From Kalmusia sp. IMI 367209 (lineage: Eukaryota; Ascomycota; Dothideomycetes; Pleosporales; Didymosphaeriaceae), in assembly GCA_027946365.1 (NCBI GenBank), contig JAPEUQ010000001.1, positions 3,844,001 to 3,908,000 on the forward strand: a DNA stretch of 64,000 nt. Direction: 5' to 3'. The notes under the pieces were generated by a model. It was not told the origin of the DNA and did not search any database. It saw only the letters and a program-made list of their open reading frames with translations. Below are positions 44,221 through 54,552 of this stretch, piece by piece (the stretch's first letter is position 1; the number at the start of each line of letters is the position of its first letter). The position numbers were made by a program, and so were the translations under genes.

Positions 44221-46844
44221 CTACAGCGGCGGCAGCACCTCTCTACAGTTCGGACACTGCAGCCTATACCGCATCCATCCTCCAAGCACCCGTGTGAAAA
44301 ATATGCCGACAAGGCGTAACCATGTACGCCCTCCTCTGCAGCGTCAACCCTCCAGCCCCTGCCCTCGACACCGCCTCCACCAGCAGGTATGACGGGGACT
44401 TCGATGTCAGCGGCGCAGATGCTACAGTCAAAGACCTTGCGGCCCTTGCCCTTGGACTCGCCGGGCTGGAGGTGTGTTTCTTCGTCGTCGGCGGTCGGCG
44501 AGGGGTTGGACGAGGACGAGCCGATGGGCATAGTGGCGCCCTCTTCGTCCTCGCGGAGCATGGGGTGGTAGTCGTAAGCGGGGGGCGCCCAGCCCTCGCG
44601 CACGAAGAAGCGCGGACCGAGTACCTCCTGGCAGGCCAGGACGCAGATCTGGAGCCATATCCAGCCTGCCAGCACGCTGAGGCCGCGGAGATCCGTCGTC
44701 GAGAATAGCACGTTTCCCTCGACGGCGTAGAAGTACGCTATGGGCACGAGCCGCACGGCGGATTGGCCTAGCACGAAATCCCAGCGCAGAGCTTTGCGGC
44801 AGTTGCGCATGATGTTGCGGTAGATCTGGGGTGTCCAGAAGGAGAGAGGTAGATGAGGCAAAGGGTGTTGAAGTAGAGGGCGCGAGCGGTAGAGCGCATG
44901 GTTGTGAATTGGAGAGTGATGAAGAAGAGTATGATGAGGAGGAAGCAGTAGCGGCTGTATAAGGCGCCTAGCTCTGCGCGAGGGGGGGTGGCCGGTTGGG
45001 CTGTGGTGTTGGTGGTGGGTAAGATTGGGCCGTCAGTAGGATCGTCTTGGTCTGAGGGAACAATGACAGGAGGAGATGGTCGAGGTTGGTTGGCTGTTGC
45101 CGGGAGAGGTAGGGCGTCATTGTGGGTGGGAGGCGGCGCGCTAGGAGGGTTTGGTGTCGACGGAGGTTGTGGACTGGGTGGCGTTGGGGTTGAGGCTTGC
45201 TGTCTATCCTGACGCATTTGTTCGGTGACCTGGACAGTCCAGATGTCCATCAAAAAATCGAAGCTCCAGTACAACTGAAAATAATGCTAGAAAGGCGATA
45301 GTGAACAAAGCCAGTTGAGACGTGCCCAAAAATAGGTGTAGGAAGACGAGAGCAAGGAACATAAAGCCGTCTCCTAGCGCCATCATGGCGATGGTGTAAA
45401 AACTAATTCGATTCCGCGTGGAAGGAGTTGCGGCTTCCTTAGCCTGTTTGATGATGAACACGAGTTGGAAAGCTAACGTGACTGAGAAAGCAAGAATGCT
45501 CTGTTTGGCTTGTTCGTTGAACTCTTCCGTCTTCGATCCAAGTAGGTGCATGGCTTCCGAAGGTGGAAAATCTGGTGGGCCTTTCGACTCAATTACAAAC
45601 CCGCAGTCAGGAGAGAAGCCGACCATGGACATGGCCATCGCTGAATGGGGAGGCACACGAGCCCCGGTAGGATATCGAAGCTCTTGTTCGAGCCAGTCCA
45701 AGTCAGGCTGTCCAGTAAGCGGCTGCTGGTTTCGTTTCACTTCGAACTGTATAGGGGCCTCCTGGAGGAAGAGCACAAATTCACAGTGATTTGCGCCGAG
45801 CGCTCCCTCAGCCGCTCCATCTACAGCGGACGACCATGGGTTCCAGACAGGGAATGCACGTTCTATCTGGTGCTCTATGGTCTCGTGTATCGTTCGGTTG
45901 AGTAGTTCTTGGGATCTCGAGTAGAGGTGTGGGGAAAGCTGTAAATGAGGTAGCGCGAAGACACCACCAAACCTGCGCTCGTCAATTCTGGGAAATCATG
46001 AGTCCTGCATCGACATCACTCACCTTTCGCTAGTAGTGGACATTACAGCGCCTCCAAATCTTGGATAATGGACGCCGTTCAGATTGAACTCCCACCAGTT
46101 ATCTCCCCAGCTATCTGCGTCCTCAATGACCACTTTCGCCTTGATCTCACTTATCGTGCGATTATCATCCGTCCGCTGCCTGCCGTCTAACTCGGCGAAG
46201 TGTAGCCTAATCATCCCGTGCGTCCCCGTCAAGTTTCTGTCAAACTCGGCAAGCAGCGCGAAATCAGGTATGCTCCCAGTAGCGTTCAACATATCGATCG
46301 GATACCGCGTGCTACTCAGTGGCGAGCGCACCCATTCGCCCTGTACGAAGCCTGATATGTTTCTATACACCATCTCTTTGTCACCCTGCTCGTTCTTCCC
46401 ATCCAACCACCCCTGTGTCCTCTCTCCCAGTACTCCCCTCATCCTCTCTCTCGCTCTACTCTTTACATCTCCCAGTACCTCCCAGGTGAAGGCATCCTCC
46501 TTCCTCAGCCCCGTGATATTCAACCATTTATGATTCTGCGCATCGAAGTCTCCATATCGTGTCGTGTTCAGTAGGTCTAACTGCTCCCATTCGCGGTGGA
46601 TGACCTCGTCGTAGCGCGATCGCGTGTTGAAGCCTGGGTTCTGTGGCTCGGGCGAGTTAATGAGAAGGAGTAGAATGATGAAGAACAGGAACTGGCGTGG
46701 GTCCCGGCGGACTTCCATCAGGGTGGTCGCTGGGTTGTGAGAGCCATCGAGGGGCGAGGTTGTCGTTGGTGGTGTCTGAGCGAGGCTGACAGGATGACGT
46801 TCGGTTCGGAGGTCCGCAGCCGCGTGCTCTAGGCTTGGCATCAA
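44221..46844 (-). pseudogene. dscA: Tul1/DscA-type transmembrane RING E3 ubiquitin ligase, several frame breaks
   Basis: Exon 1 is 46844-46024; a 51-nt intron (45973-46023) leads to exon 2 at 45972. A luminal N-terminal domain with N-glycosylation sites follows the first helix FLFFIILLLLINS. Multipass helices follow (ILAFSVTLAFQLVFII, MFLALVFLHLFLG, YCFLLIILFFITLQF), then the conserved FWTPQIYRNIMRNCRKALRW block and a C-terminal RING-H2. Frame changes occur at 45252-45257 (six T on the coding strand where five keep frame), about 44841-44848, about 44340-44365, and twice at about 44277-44289. The RING is recoverable only across frames: DCSICAADIEVPVIPAG, then TPCRHIFHTG, then CLED, then MRYRLQCPNCREVLPPL before the TAG at 44221. 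The family ubiquitinates Golgi membrane proteins. Most breaks fall in short runs, so base-calling errors are a strong alternative to true decay. Confidence 0.85.
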
Positions 46845-47117
46845 TGGCCTTCACTCATACGCAGTCCTATAGAAATAGGAGCTATGTTTGGAGATGCTTT
46901 TGCTCTGCACTAATTATTCGAGGGTGATTCAGCTCACATTGCACCTTCAAGCAAACGATTGACATTTCTACATAAGGGCAAGAGGGGTATTGATTGAACA
47001 TGTACAGATTAAAAGAGTCTTTCCAATTACATCGTGATGTGTCAACCCAAACGCCTGTTTTGCCGACATTCCTTGGCACCCGAAATCCAGAGATCATGAT
47101 TCAAACCCCCGGAAAGT

Positions 47118-49954
47118 CTACAGGGCTGCACTGACAGCAGCCGGCGGCGCGGCTTCGAGGTCAATCCTCTGGACGTTTTGCCGAAGCTCGTTGCTGGTGC
47201 GGAAAAGGTTCGAGAAGTATTTCTTGGCCTCCGAAGCTTCCGCTTTCAATTTGCTGGTTTCCTCTTTCTTGAGCTGTAGCTTTTCTACGTTGCGCTGGAG
47301 GCCAATGCGGACGTCATTTGCCGGACCCTTCAAAGCGCGACGGATCTCGGAGCTGATACGCAAAGCATTCGAATGCGTGTAGTCGATAGCTGCCAGTTGA
47401 GTAGACAATTTCGCGCTGAGGCGATGAGGCAGAGACTTTGGGATGGAAGCTAGGACGTATGAGACTCCAATGGCAACTGCACAATCTGTTAGCTACTATA
47501 GATGGTTGATACAATTTCAGGACAAAAGTTGAACACCGTCCTTGTGCGCATTGTTTATTACGGATTAACTCCGCACACAATGGATATTCAGAGCTTTGTC
47601 CTGGTACGTTACTTACCGCCTGCAATGAGACCAGGAATTATCAGTCTCCTTAGATTGTTCGAGCCAACGACCTTTGCTGCTCCAAGGGCACCGTCGAGCC
47701 AATTGACACCGCCTACGAGTCGCCCGCCCACAACTCCTGCAACTGTGACCGCCATACCTGTGCCGGCAACTTTCTCTTGTCGTTCCCAGAGACTGGCGAC
47801 GTCAAAGAAGTCCCACAGCTCTATATCGACATCAACTTGACGAGCAAGGGCATGGACTGACTTCCTGAACATTCTTTCCGGGCGAAACATGACATCGGCA
47901 TGGAGGTTGTTGCCAAGATGCAATATACCCAAGTTCTTGATGCCATTGTAGCCTTGGGCTGCTTGTGTCCGTGCGTGCTCTTCACACAAGCGTACAGTCT
48001 CCGTAATCTCTTGGAGCATAGAGTCCCGAATGTCTTCCGCGTACTGGTAAGCGGAAAATAGTCCTGGGTATTCGATTCCCAGATCCTGCTCTCCAACCTT
48101 GGTTATGCAGTTGTTAAGTGTGTCTCTAGTATGTCCATAGACATCCGACGTGGTATCTTCCACAAGCCGATCCACCGCCTCTCCAGCCTCAACTTTTGAT
48201 TTCTTCGACTCTTCGAATTCCGGCTCAAGAGCATCCATCTCTTTCTTTACCCGCTCCAATTCTGACTGCGCAACATCTCGGTTGACTGTGGCAAGACTGT
48301 GAACGTCACCAAGAACGTTCAACAAGTATGTCTTTGCCGGTGCCAACTTTGATCTGGCTCTCTTCTCTAGTACAAAGCGTCGCAACGAAGTCTCAAGATC
48401 TCCGAAATCTCTTTCTTTCTCAGCTTCCTTCCCTTTGCCTTTATCGGAAGGATCATCATCACCGTCACCACCGGGAGGGGATCCAGCCATGGGTATAGCG
48501 TTGCTTGACACAAAGTGGACCAGCTCGCTTGACTCTTTGAAAGTCGCTGGGCTCAAACCGTGGACTTGCTTAAGAATCATCTCCTTGCACCGCTGCTGGT
48601 CGCGAATCACATCAAACCCATTGACTACCATGAAGATATAAGCCTTTTCGCGAGCAGCGGTGAAGATAAAGTTCTTGGCCGATTCTGTGAAGTGATTTGC
48701 TGCGGAAACAACAAACACTACAACGTCAATCTCTTCTTGCCGTGCAAATACTGCAGTTGTCTTGACTGAGTCCGAATTTAAGCCAGGCGCATCAATGAGT
48801 GCGATATCCACAACGCCGTTATTGAGCAAAGATTCATCCACTGAGCGAATATCCCGGATGTAGATTTTGCACTGGGAGAAGTGCTCGTTGTCTATGACGA
48901 TCTTTTCTAGGTCGCTGAGCGCAAAGACCGTGTATGTGCTTTCGTCGTGTCGATTATATACGGATCCTAAAGGTACGGCATGGACTTCTTCAACGCCACC
49001 ATTCTCCCGGAAGTCCAGTACCTCACAGAATATGCTTGTACAGGGTTGCTGGTCTTCGGGTAGAACCTTTCTCCTTAAAAGGGCGTTACAAAAAGTCGAC
49101 TTTCCAGCGTTGAGATCACCCGTGACAAGGACTTTACTGGACGTGTCCTCGATCCTCTCTTTGATAGCATATAGATGGCGAACGCTCTGCTGTATTTGAC
49201 CGTCCAGAAGCGACGCAATCGATCCTTTTTCGAGCGAATGCACGAGGTCTGTTTGTGTCCGGCCACCCATGCGCAATTCAAGCTTGAGGACCGAGAAATC
49301 GTGTGCGAGTTGCGGCGTGATAAGACGAGGCTCTGGTTTCTGCTCTGGAGCGGCAGCAGCGCTCGACTCAGCTATTTCGAAGTCAGACCCTATCGATGTG
49401 CCTGCTCGGCGTGGGGCTCGCGGTCGGTCAGGAGATCGAAGCGGTTCAAAGTCGCCCATGGCAGACTGAGTGTGTACTAGACCAGGTCTAGATTCGGATC
49501 GTGTATGCACTGTATTCTTCGGTTCGGCAGGTACGGTGGGATAGTGTGCCGGCCATTTGAGATTTTCCTCCTGAAAGCCCTTCAATATGTCGATGGTGCC
49601 ATGAATAGCTCGGCCAAGCGCATTCTTATTCTGATTGTAGCGCAGCTGTAATACATGGCTACGCTGCCTGTCTTGTTCGGTGGATCCTGAGGTGCCAGGA
49701 AGGATGGGTGTAGGTGGCGCACTCGGTCTGTCTTCGCCAATGCCTGCCCAGCTCCGACTACCAGCCATGTCTCCGTCAGCGATGCTGCCACCGTAGCCAG
49801 AGTCTTGATCCAGGATAGAAATCAGACGTGCAGCAGCCTCTGGTGTTGAGCCAGATCCGACCGTCATGTATCCCGGCCGAGGGGCTTGCAGGCCGTCATC
49901 GCGAGAGGATTCCCCTGGAGTAGAGGGATTCTCAGAGGGTTGATCAGAATTCAT
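47118..49954 (-). CDS. fzo1: Mitofusin Fzo1, outer-membrane fusion GTPase
   Basis: Exons 49954-47617 and 47476-47118 with a 140-nt intron (donor GTAAGT, acceptor TGCAG) give 898 residues. After 200 disordered Ser/Pro/Gly-rich residues comes a dynamin-type GTPase: P-loop TGDLNAGKSTFCNALL near residue 279, switch threonine in PCTSIF, DAPGLNSD near 388, and VVNGFD near 445. Coiled-coil stretches follow (SELERVKKEMDALEPEFEES). Two adjacent hydrophobic segments near residues 735-755 and 770-792 (RLIIPGLIAGVAIGVSYVL, spanning the intron) form the hairpin anchor in the outer membrane. A C-terminal heptad-repeat region follows. This is the fungal Fzo1 layout for mitochondrial outer-membrane fusion, and it appears complete. 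Confidence 0.92.
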
Positions 49955-50749
49955 CTAGGGATTCGGGGGCAGGTCGAAGGGAGCGGTAGCATATCGCGTC
50001 TGTTAATGTCGGGGGCGAGAGGTGAGGTAGAATGAAGAAAGGATGGCGTAACGCGATCCAGTTGCCCCAAAGTTCATGAGGGCTTTACGTAAGCACGCAT
50101 AAGGAAAATCACCAGAGATCTGATGAGTTCTGACTACGCCCCCCATTGACTGATTTTATGAGGGTGTTACCCCAGGGTCTATATAATAAAAGGCATACAT
50201 CCAGCGTTTTCTTGAATTTAAGTAAGTTGCAGGTGTAGGCCATACACAACTCTAGTGGGAAACGAATTGGCAGCCGCGCAGACATGCTGCAAAGCAAGCA
50301 CTGAGGCCCCTGCAAACCAACCTGCCGTTTTCCTGCGTCGAAGTCATCAAACACTTTGCGTGCACAAATCAAAGGGTGACTGGTTGTACCTAAATCCAAT
50401 CTCTGCCTAGTATGATTGTCAGGCTTTGTAGAATACTGCAGTGTCGTTGCATGGGGAGTGTACAAGAACACCGACTCCCTTAGCAGACTTCACAACCGAC
50501 ATGATCTACTTTGCATTGCATCCCCTGGAGTAACACATTACACGAGACGACTGAACCGTTTCCACAAATATCCGAAGAGTCTGGGGTTTCTCACCAACTG
50601 TGCTACTGCAGTACCAAGGTTAGTGCCGCTGCCGAAGCTGGCTAATACAAGCGCGCCGACCACCGACATCATCAGGCACTATCTCGACACACGTCCCGCC
50701 AGCAGTTCTCAACTTGTGATTTACCCCACAACTTGTGCACTACTCCACC
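49955..50749. other. Divergent promoter region (fzo1 / vps2)
   Basis: About 795 bp between divergent starts. ORFs at 50109-50471 (-) and 50416-50793 (+) show no domain. It should contain both promoters. Confidence 0.45.
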
Positions 50750-51657
50750 ATGAATGTACGTGTTCCCATGTCCCCAAGATTACTTGCAGCTAACCCCCTG
50801 TAGATTGTGGAATGGGCCTTTGGCAAGCGCATGACGCCCGCCGAGCGTCTGCGCAAGCACCAGCGCGCTCTTGAGAAGACGCAACGAGAGCTCGACCGGG
50901 AACGTGTAAAACTAGAGAACCAGGAGAAGAAGCTTGTGGCAGATATCAAGAAGAGCGCAAAGAATGGACAGATGGGGCCTTTGCGAATACAGGCAAAGGA
51001 CCTTGTGAGGACAAGGAGGTGGGTCGCCGGCGAGCCTGCATAGGCACAGCACTAACGCTGTCATACAGATACATCCAGAAATTCTATCAGATGCGCACTC
51101 AGCTGCAGGCCATATCTTTGCGAATTCAGGTGGGTGGATGAAGGCCGGAGAAGGAACAAGCGCTAACTGCCGGCAGACTGTGCGCAGTAACGAGCAGATG
51201 ATGCAGTCAATGAAGGGAGCAACTGGTATGTTTCATTGCATAACAGAAAGAACGTTTCTAATGCCAGACAGCCTTACTAGGAAGCATGAACCGGCAGATG
51301 AACCTTCCGGCTTTACAGCGCATCGCCATGGAGTTCGAAAAAGAGAACGATATCATGGATCAGCGGCAAGAAATGATGGACGACGCTATTGATGATGTTA
51401 CGGGACTAGAGGATGAAGAAGAGGGTGAGGAGGTTGTCAATCAAGTCCTGGACGAGATAGGCATCGATCTTGGACAAGCCGTGAGTCTGGCCAGAGTTCT
51501 TGCACTGTTCATATACTGAGATACTTTACAGCTCGGGGAGACCCCAACTGGACTCCAGAAGACTGCAGTCGCCGAAGGACGAGTTGCGCAAGCCGTTGGT
51601 GGAGGGGACCCTGGCGACGACGATCTGCAAGCTCGCCTGGATAGTCTGCGACGATGA
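50750..51657 (+). CDS. vps2: ESCRT-III subunit Vps2/Did4 (CHMP2)
   Basis: Six exons: 50750-50755, 50804-51018, 51069-51129, 51177-51225, 51272-51480, 51532-51657. The first exon encodes only Met-Asn, and the spliced product is 221 residues starting MNIVEWAFGKRMTPAERLRK. The basic N-terminal helical hairpin is clear (KHQRALEKTQRELDRERVKL, then IKKSAKNGQMGPLRIQAKDL). The middle contains MNRQMNLPALQRIAMEFEKE, and an acidic region (DVTGLEDEEEGEEV) precedes the C-terminal MIM1 motif LQARLDSLRR, which binds the MIT domain of Vps4. The protein polymerises on endosomal membranes with Vps24 and Snf7 to cut intraluminal vesicles. Sequence and intron frames are complete. Confidence 0.95.
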
Positions 51658-52841
51658 ACTCACTTACACAAACATCGTGATGCGACGGCGTTGTGGAGTG
51701 TGATAGGACCTATTTGTGAGCCATGTGGGAGTCCTGGGTGAAGCAGCATTTCACGCGAAATAGTTTGTGACTGCGATTGTTCTCCAGCGAATCGTGTCTC
51801 TAGCAGAAGGCACATCTTTGATGCGGCGAATTGGAAATTCGACACGGATTGCCTACTTGCTCTTAGCATACAAGCAAGTAAAAGACATCGTTCAACAGGT
51901 CCGTCGGGCGTATGTGCTCGTATTTAGGACGCAGAATTGTTGCCCCACTGTACCCATGTATTTGATTGCAAGATCTTGTCGATCACTCATCAAACGTATC
52001 TGCCCCATGGGTCCAAAAATAGCCTACTTCCGACGATGGTTTACTGATATAGGTGCTGCCTATGGAATTTTAATGGATCGGTTGACGTTGAGACAAACTG
52101 ACCGGACGCGGTCCATGTGCCGACGGCTGAGCCACGGCGACGCGGAGGTTTGTGTGCAATCAGGCGGGGAATTGGTGAAATAAGGCTGCTTGTGCCTCAA
52201 CGCGCACGGGACCGTCCTACAGCTGCATCATCCCCGCACTTGAACGCAAGCCCGAGTGCGCTGTACGGACGAACATTACCTATTCACGCTGCGCATCTCG
52301 CTTCTAAAAGGCACCAAGTCCACCTTCTGCTGCTCCAGTCTTCTGCGCCTCCAGCTTATTCGGTTGCGCCGACTCCAACCCCATTTCTCGACGTCATTCG
52401 CTAGCTCAGCGCCTAAGTTGACAGCCTCTTTCACCACTTTGCCTACGCCATACTCCCCCGCCCTCCCCTACGCTTCCTATCGCTACCACACCCCTATAAT
52501 ACCTCGTACGAATTTCTCTTCCTCCGGTACGTTCACATATCCGGCGCGCGCCGGCCGTAAGCAGCTCCTTCTACCGAACCGCCAAAGCTGGCGCGCCAAC
52601 CCCTCGTTATGTACCCGCTGCCTGCCTGCGGTCATTTTGGTGCAGCTGTGCTAATATTTGTTTCTGTACAGAACATTGACGTCCCCGCAACCAGTGCGCG
52701 CCGTATTCGTCTCTTTGCCCAGTCGCAACCGTAATCGTAGCCCTATTACCCTGCGTGTCGAGCGAGTGTCTTCGCGAATCAATCAACCTGGCTGGAAACA
52801 AGCGACGGAGTTTCTCCAGCCAAGGAGGACTGTTGAACAGG
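51658..52841. other. Intergenic and probable 5' UTR of the PP2C gene
   Basis: About 1.2 kb. A pyrimidine-rich region at 52390-52560 and a possible acceptor (TTTCTGTACAG, about 52663-52673) suggest a 5' UTR intron for the phosphatase transcript. A plus-strand ORF at 52256-52654 is Ser/Pro/Leu/Arg-rich and not convincing. Confidence 0.4.
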
Positions 52842-54552
52842 ATGTTTGGCACATCACCTGGCAAAGACGATGAAGCTGCAATAGACATCTCGGCCACAGA
52901 CGCGTCCAAGGCCACGACTGCCGCCAACGACGCTGGGGAGAAACGAAACAGCAACACACCCACACCAGATCGTAAGGGCAGTGAAGCCATCCCCGCTTCA
53001 AAGCGCAAAAATAGCACTGCATCGCGCGCGAGAGACATGTTTTCGAGTGCAAAGCAGTCTTTCCACCTCCACGGTTCAAGTCCGACATCTGGTACAGGTG
53101 GTGTGGAAAAGACCACGCAGACGCCCATGCAGAAGCTTGGAAAAGCTGATCCAGCGCTCAGCGTCCCTCAAGGCTCACTTAACAACTCGGCCGGCGAATC
53201 GCACCCGGGACCACGCTCAACGTTTCGAGTCGGTGTCACAGAAGACAAAAACAAGAAATGCAGAAGGACCATGGAGGACACGCATGCCTATCTATACAAC
53301 TTCTTGAGTACTCCTGCTCCGAATTACAGTCCGGATAAGAGCCGTGGCTCGATCTCAGACGGATCTAGCTCCCTAGACCAACCTATCGTTGAGACTGATA
53401 ATGGATATTTTGCCATTTTCGACGGACATGCTGGCACATTTGCAGCTGATTGGTGCGGAAAGAAACTGCATCTGTTACTCGAGGATACGATTCGAAGAAA
53501 TCCCAATACGCCTATACCGGAGCTTCTAGATCAAACATTTACGCTTGTAGATCAGCAACTAGAGAAGTTGCCCCTTAAGAACAGTGGTTGCACTGCCGTA
53601 ATAGCAGTCTTAAGATGGGAAGACCGTGTACCAAATGCACACTCGTCTACCGGATCCACTTTGTTTGCGCCAGCCGCGGTGTCAGCCGTAAAGAATTCGA
53701 ATGAGAATAGCGATAAGCAGACCGACTCTACAAGCACCGCCGGTTCAGAGACAACATCGCAAGCAGAAGGTGTTCAGGAGCAAGCTGTGGAAGCTCGGTT
53801 ACGCAACGACGCCAGCCGTCAGAGGGTACTATATACCGCGAACGTCGGCGATGCTAGGATTGTTCTATGTCGTAACGGCAGAGCACTACGGTTGTCCTAC
53901 GACCACAAGGGCAGTGATGAGAACGAAGGACGTCGCGTTGCCAGTGCTGGTGGTTTGATACTCAATAATCGTGTCAACGGAGTGCTAGCAGTCACGCGAG
54001 CACTAGGAGATGCGTACATGAAGGACTTGGTCACCGGTCATCCTTACACTACAGAGACGGTGATACAGCCTGATCAGGACGAGTTCCTCATTCTTGCCTG
54101 CGATGGAGTAAGTTGCCATAGTACACTGGGGATGACTGCAACTAACAAGTACCTAGCTTTGGGATGTGTGCTCGGATCAAGAAGCTGTCGACCTTGTGCG
54201 TGGCATCCAAGACCCTCAAGCGGCGTCAAAAACTCTAGTCGACCACGCCCTTGCGCGGTTCTCTACGGACAATTTGTCCTGTATGATTGTACGCTTCGAC
54301 AACAAGGCACTGAAACAACGTAAAACCGAAGCCCAACTGGGCGTGGATAGGGATCCTCCTGGCACAAAACCGGGTATCAGTGAAGCCGATGCCATAGTTG
54401 CTCAAGCTAAGAAGGAAGTAGGAGAGCCCGAGCAGTCGGTCGAAAGCGCTGCAACGGAGATGATCAAAGAGGAAGAGGAACAGGAGGAGGAGAGTGGGCC
54501 TGAGCTAAACGCGGATGCAGTGAAGGCTGCTCGGAAGACCGCTGCTTCATAA
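52842..54552 (+). CDS. PP2C-type (PPM) serine/threonine phosphatase
   Basis: Exons (52842)-54107 and 54157-54552 with a 49-nt intron (donor GTAAGT, acceptor CCTAG). The frame is open from 52755 without an earlier ATG; I place the start at the first in-frame ATG ([10 protein letters not shown]), giving 553 residues, but the residues just upstream ([13 protein letters not shown]) look coding, so a missed upstream exon is possible. PPM motifs appear in order: [24 protein letters not shown] (metal Asp), [40 protein letters not shown], and [19 protein letters not shown] across the intron. These place two Mg/Mn ions for phosphoprotein dephosphorylation. About 70 residues inserted before the VEARL segment and an acidic C-terminal tail are extra. 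It resembles fungal Ptc1-type enzymes that restrain stress MAP kinases. Confidence 0.88.

Noticed and set aside
52256..52654. 132-residue plus-strand ORF upstream of the PP2C gene
   Set aside because: Could be mistaken for an N-terminal exon, but no frame-compatible splice into the phosphatase was found; stops precede the phosphatase frame.
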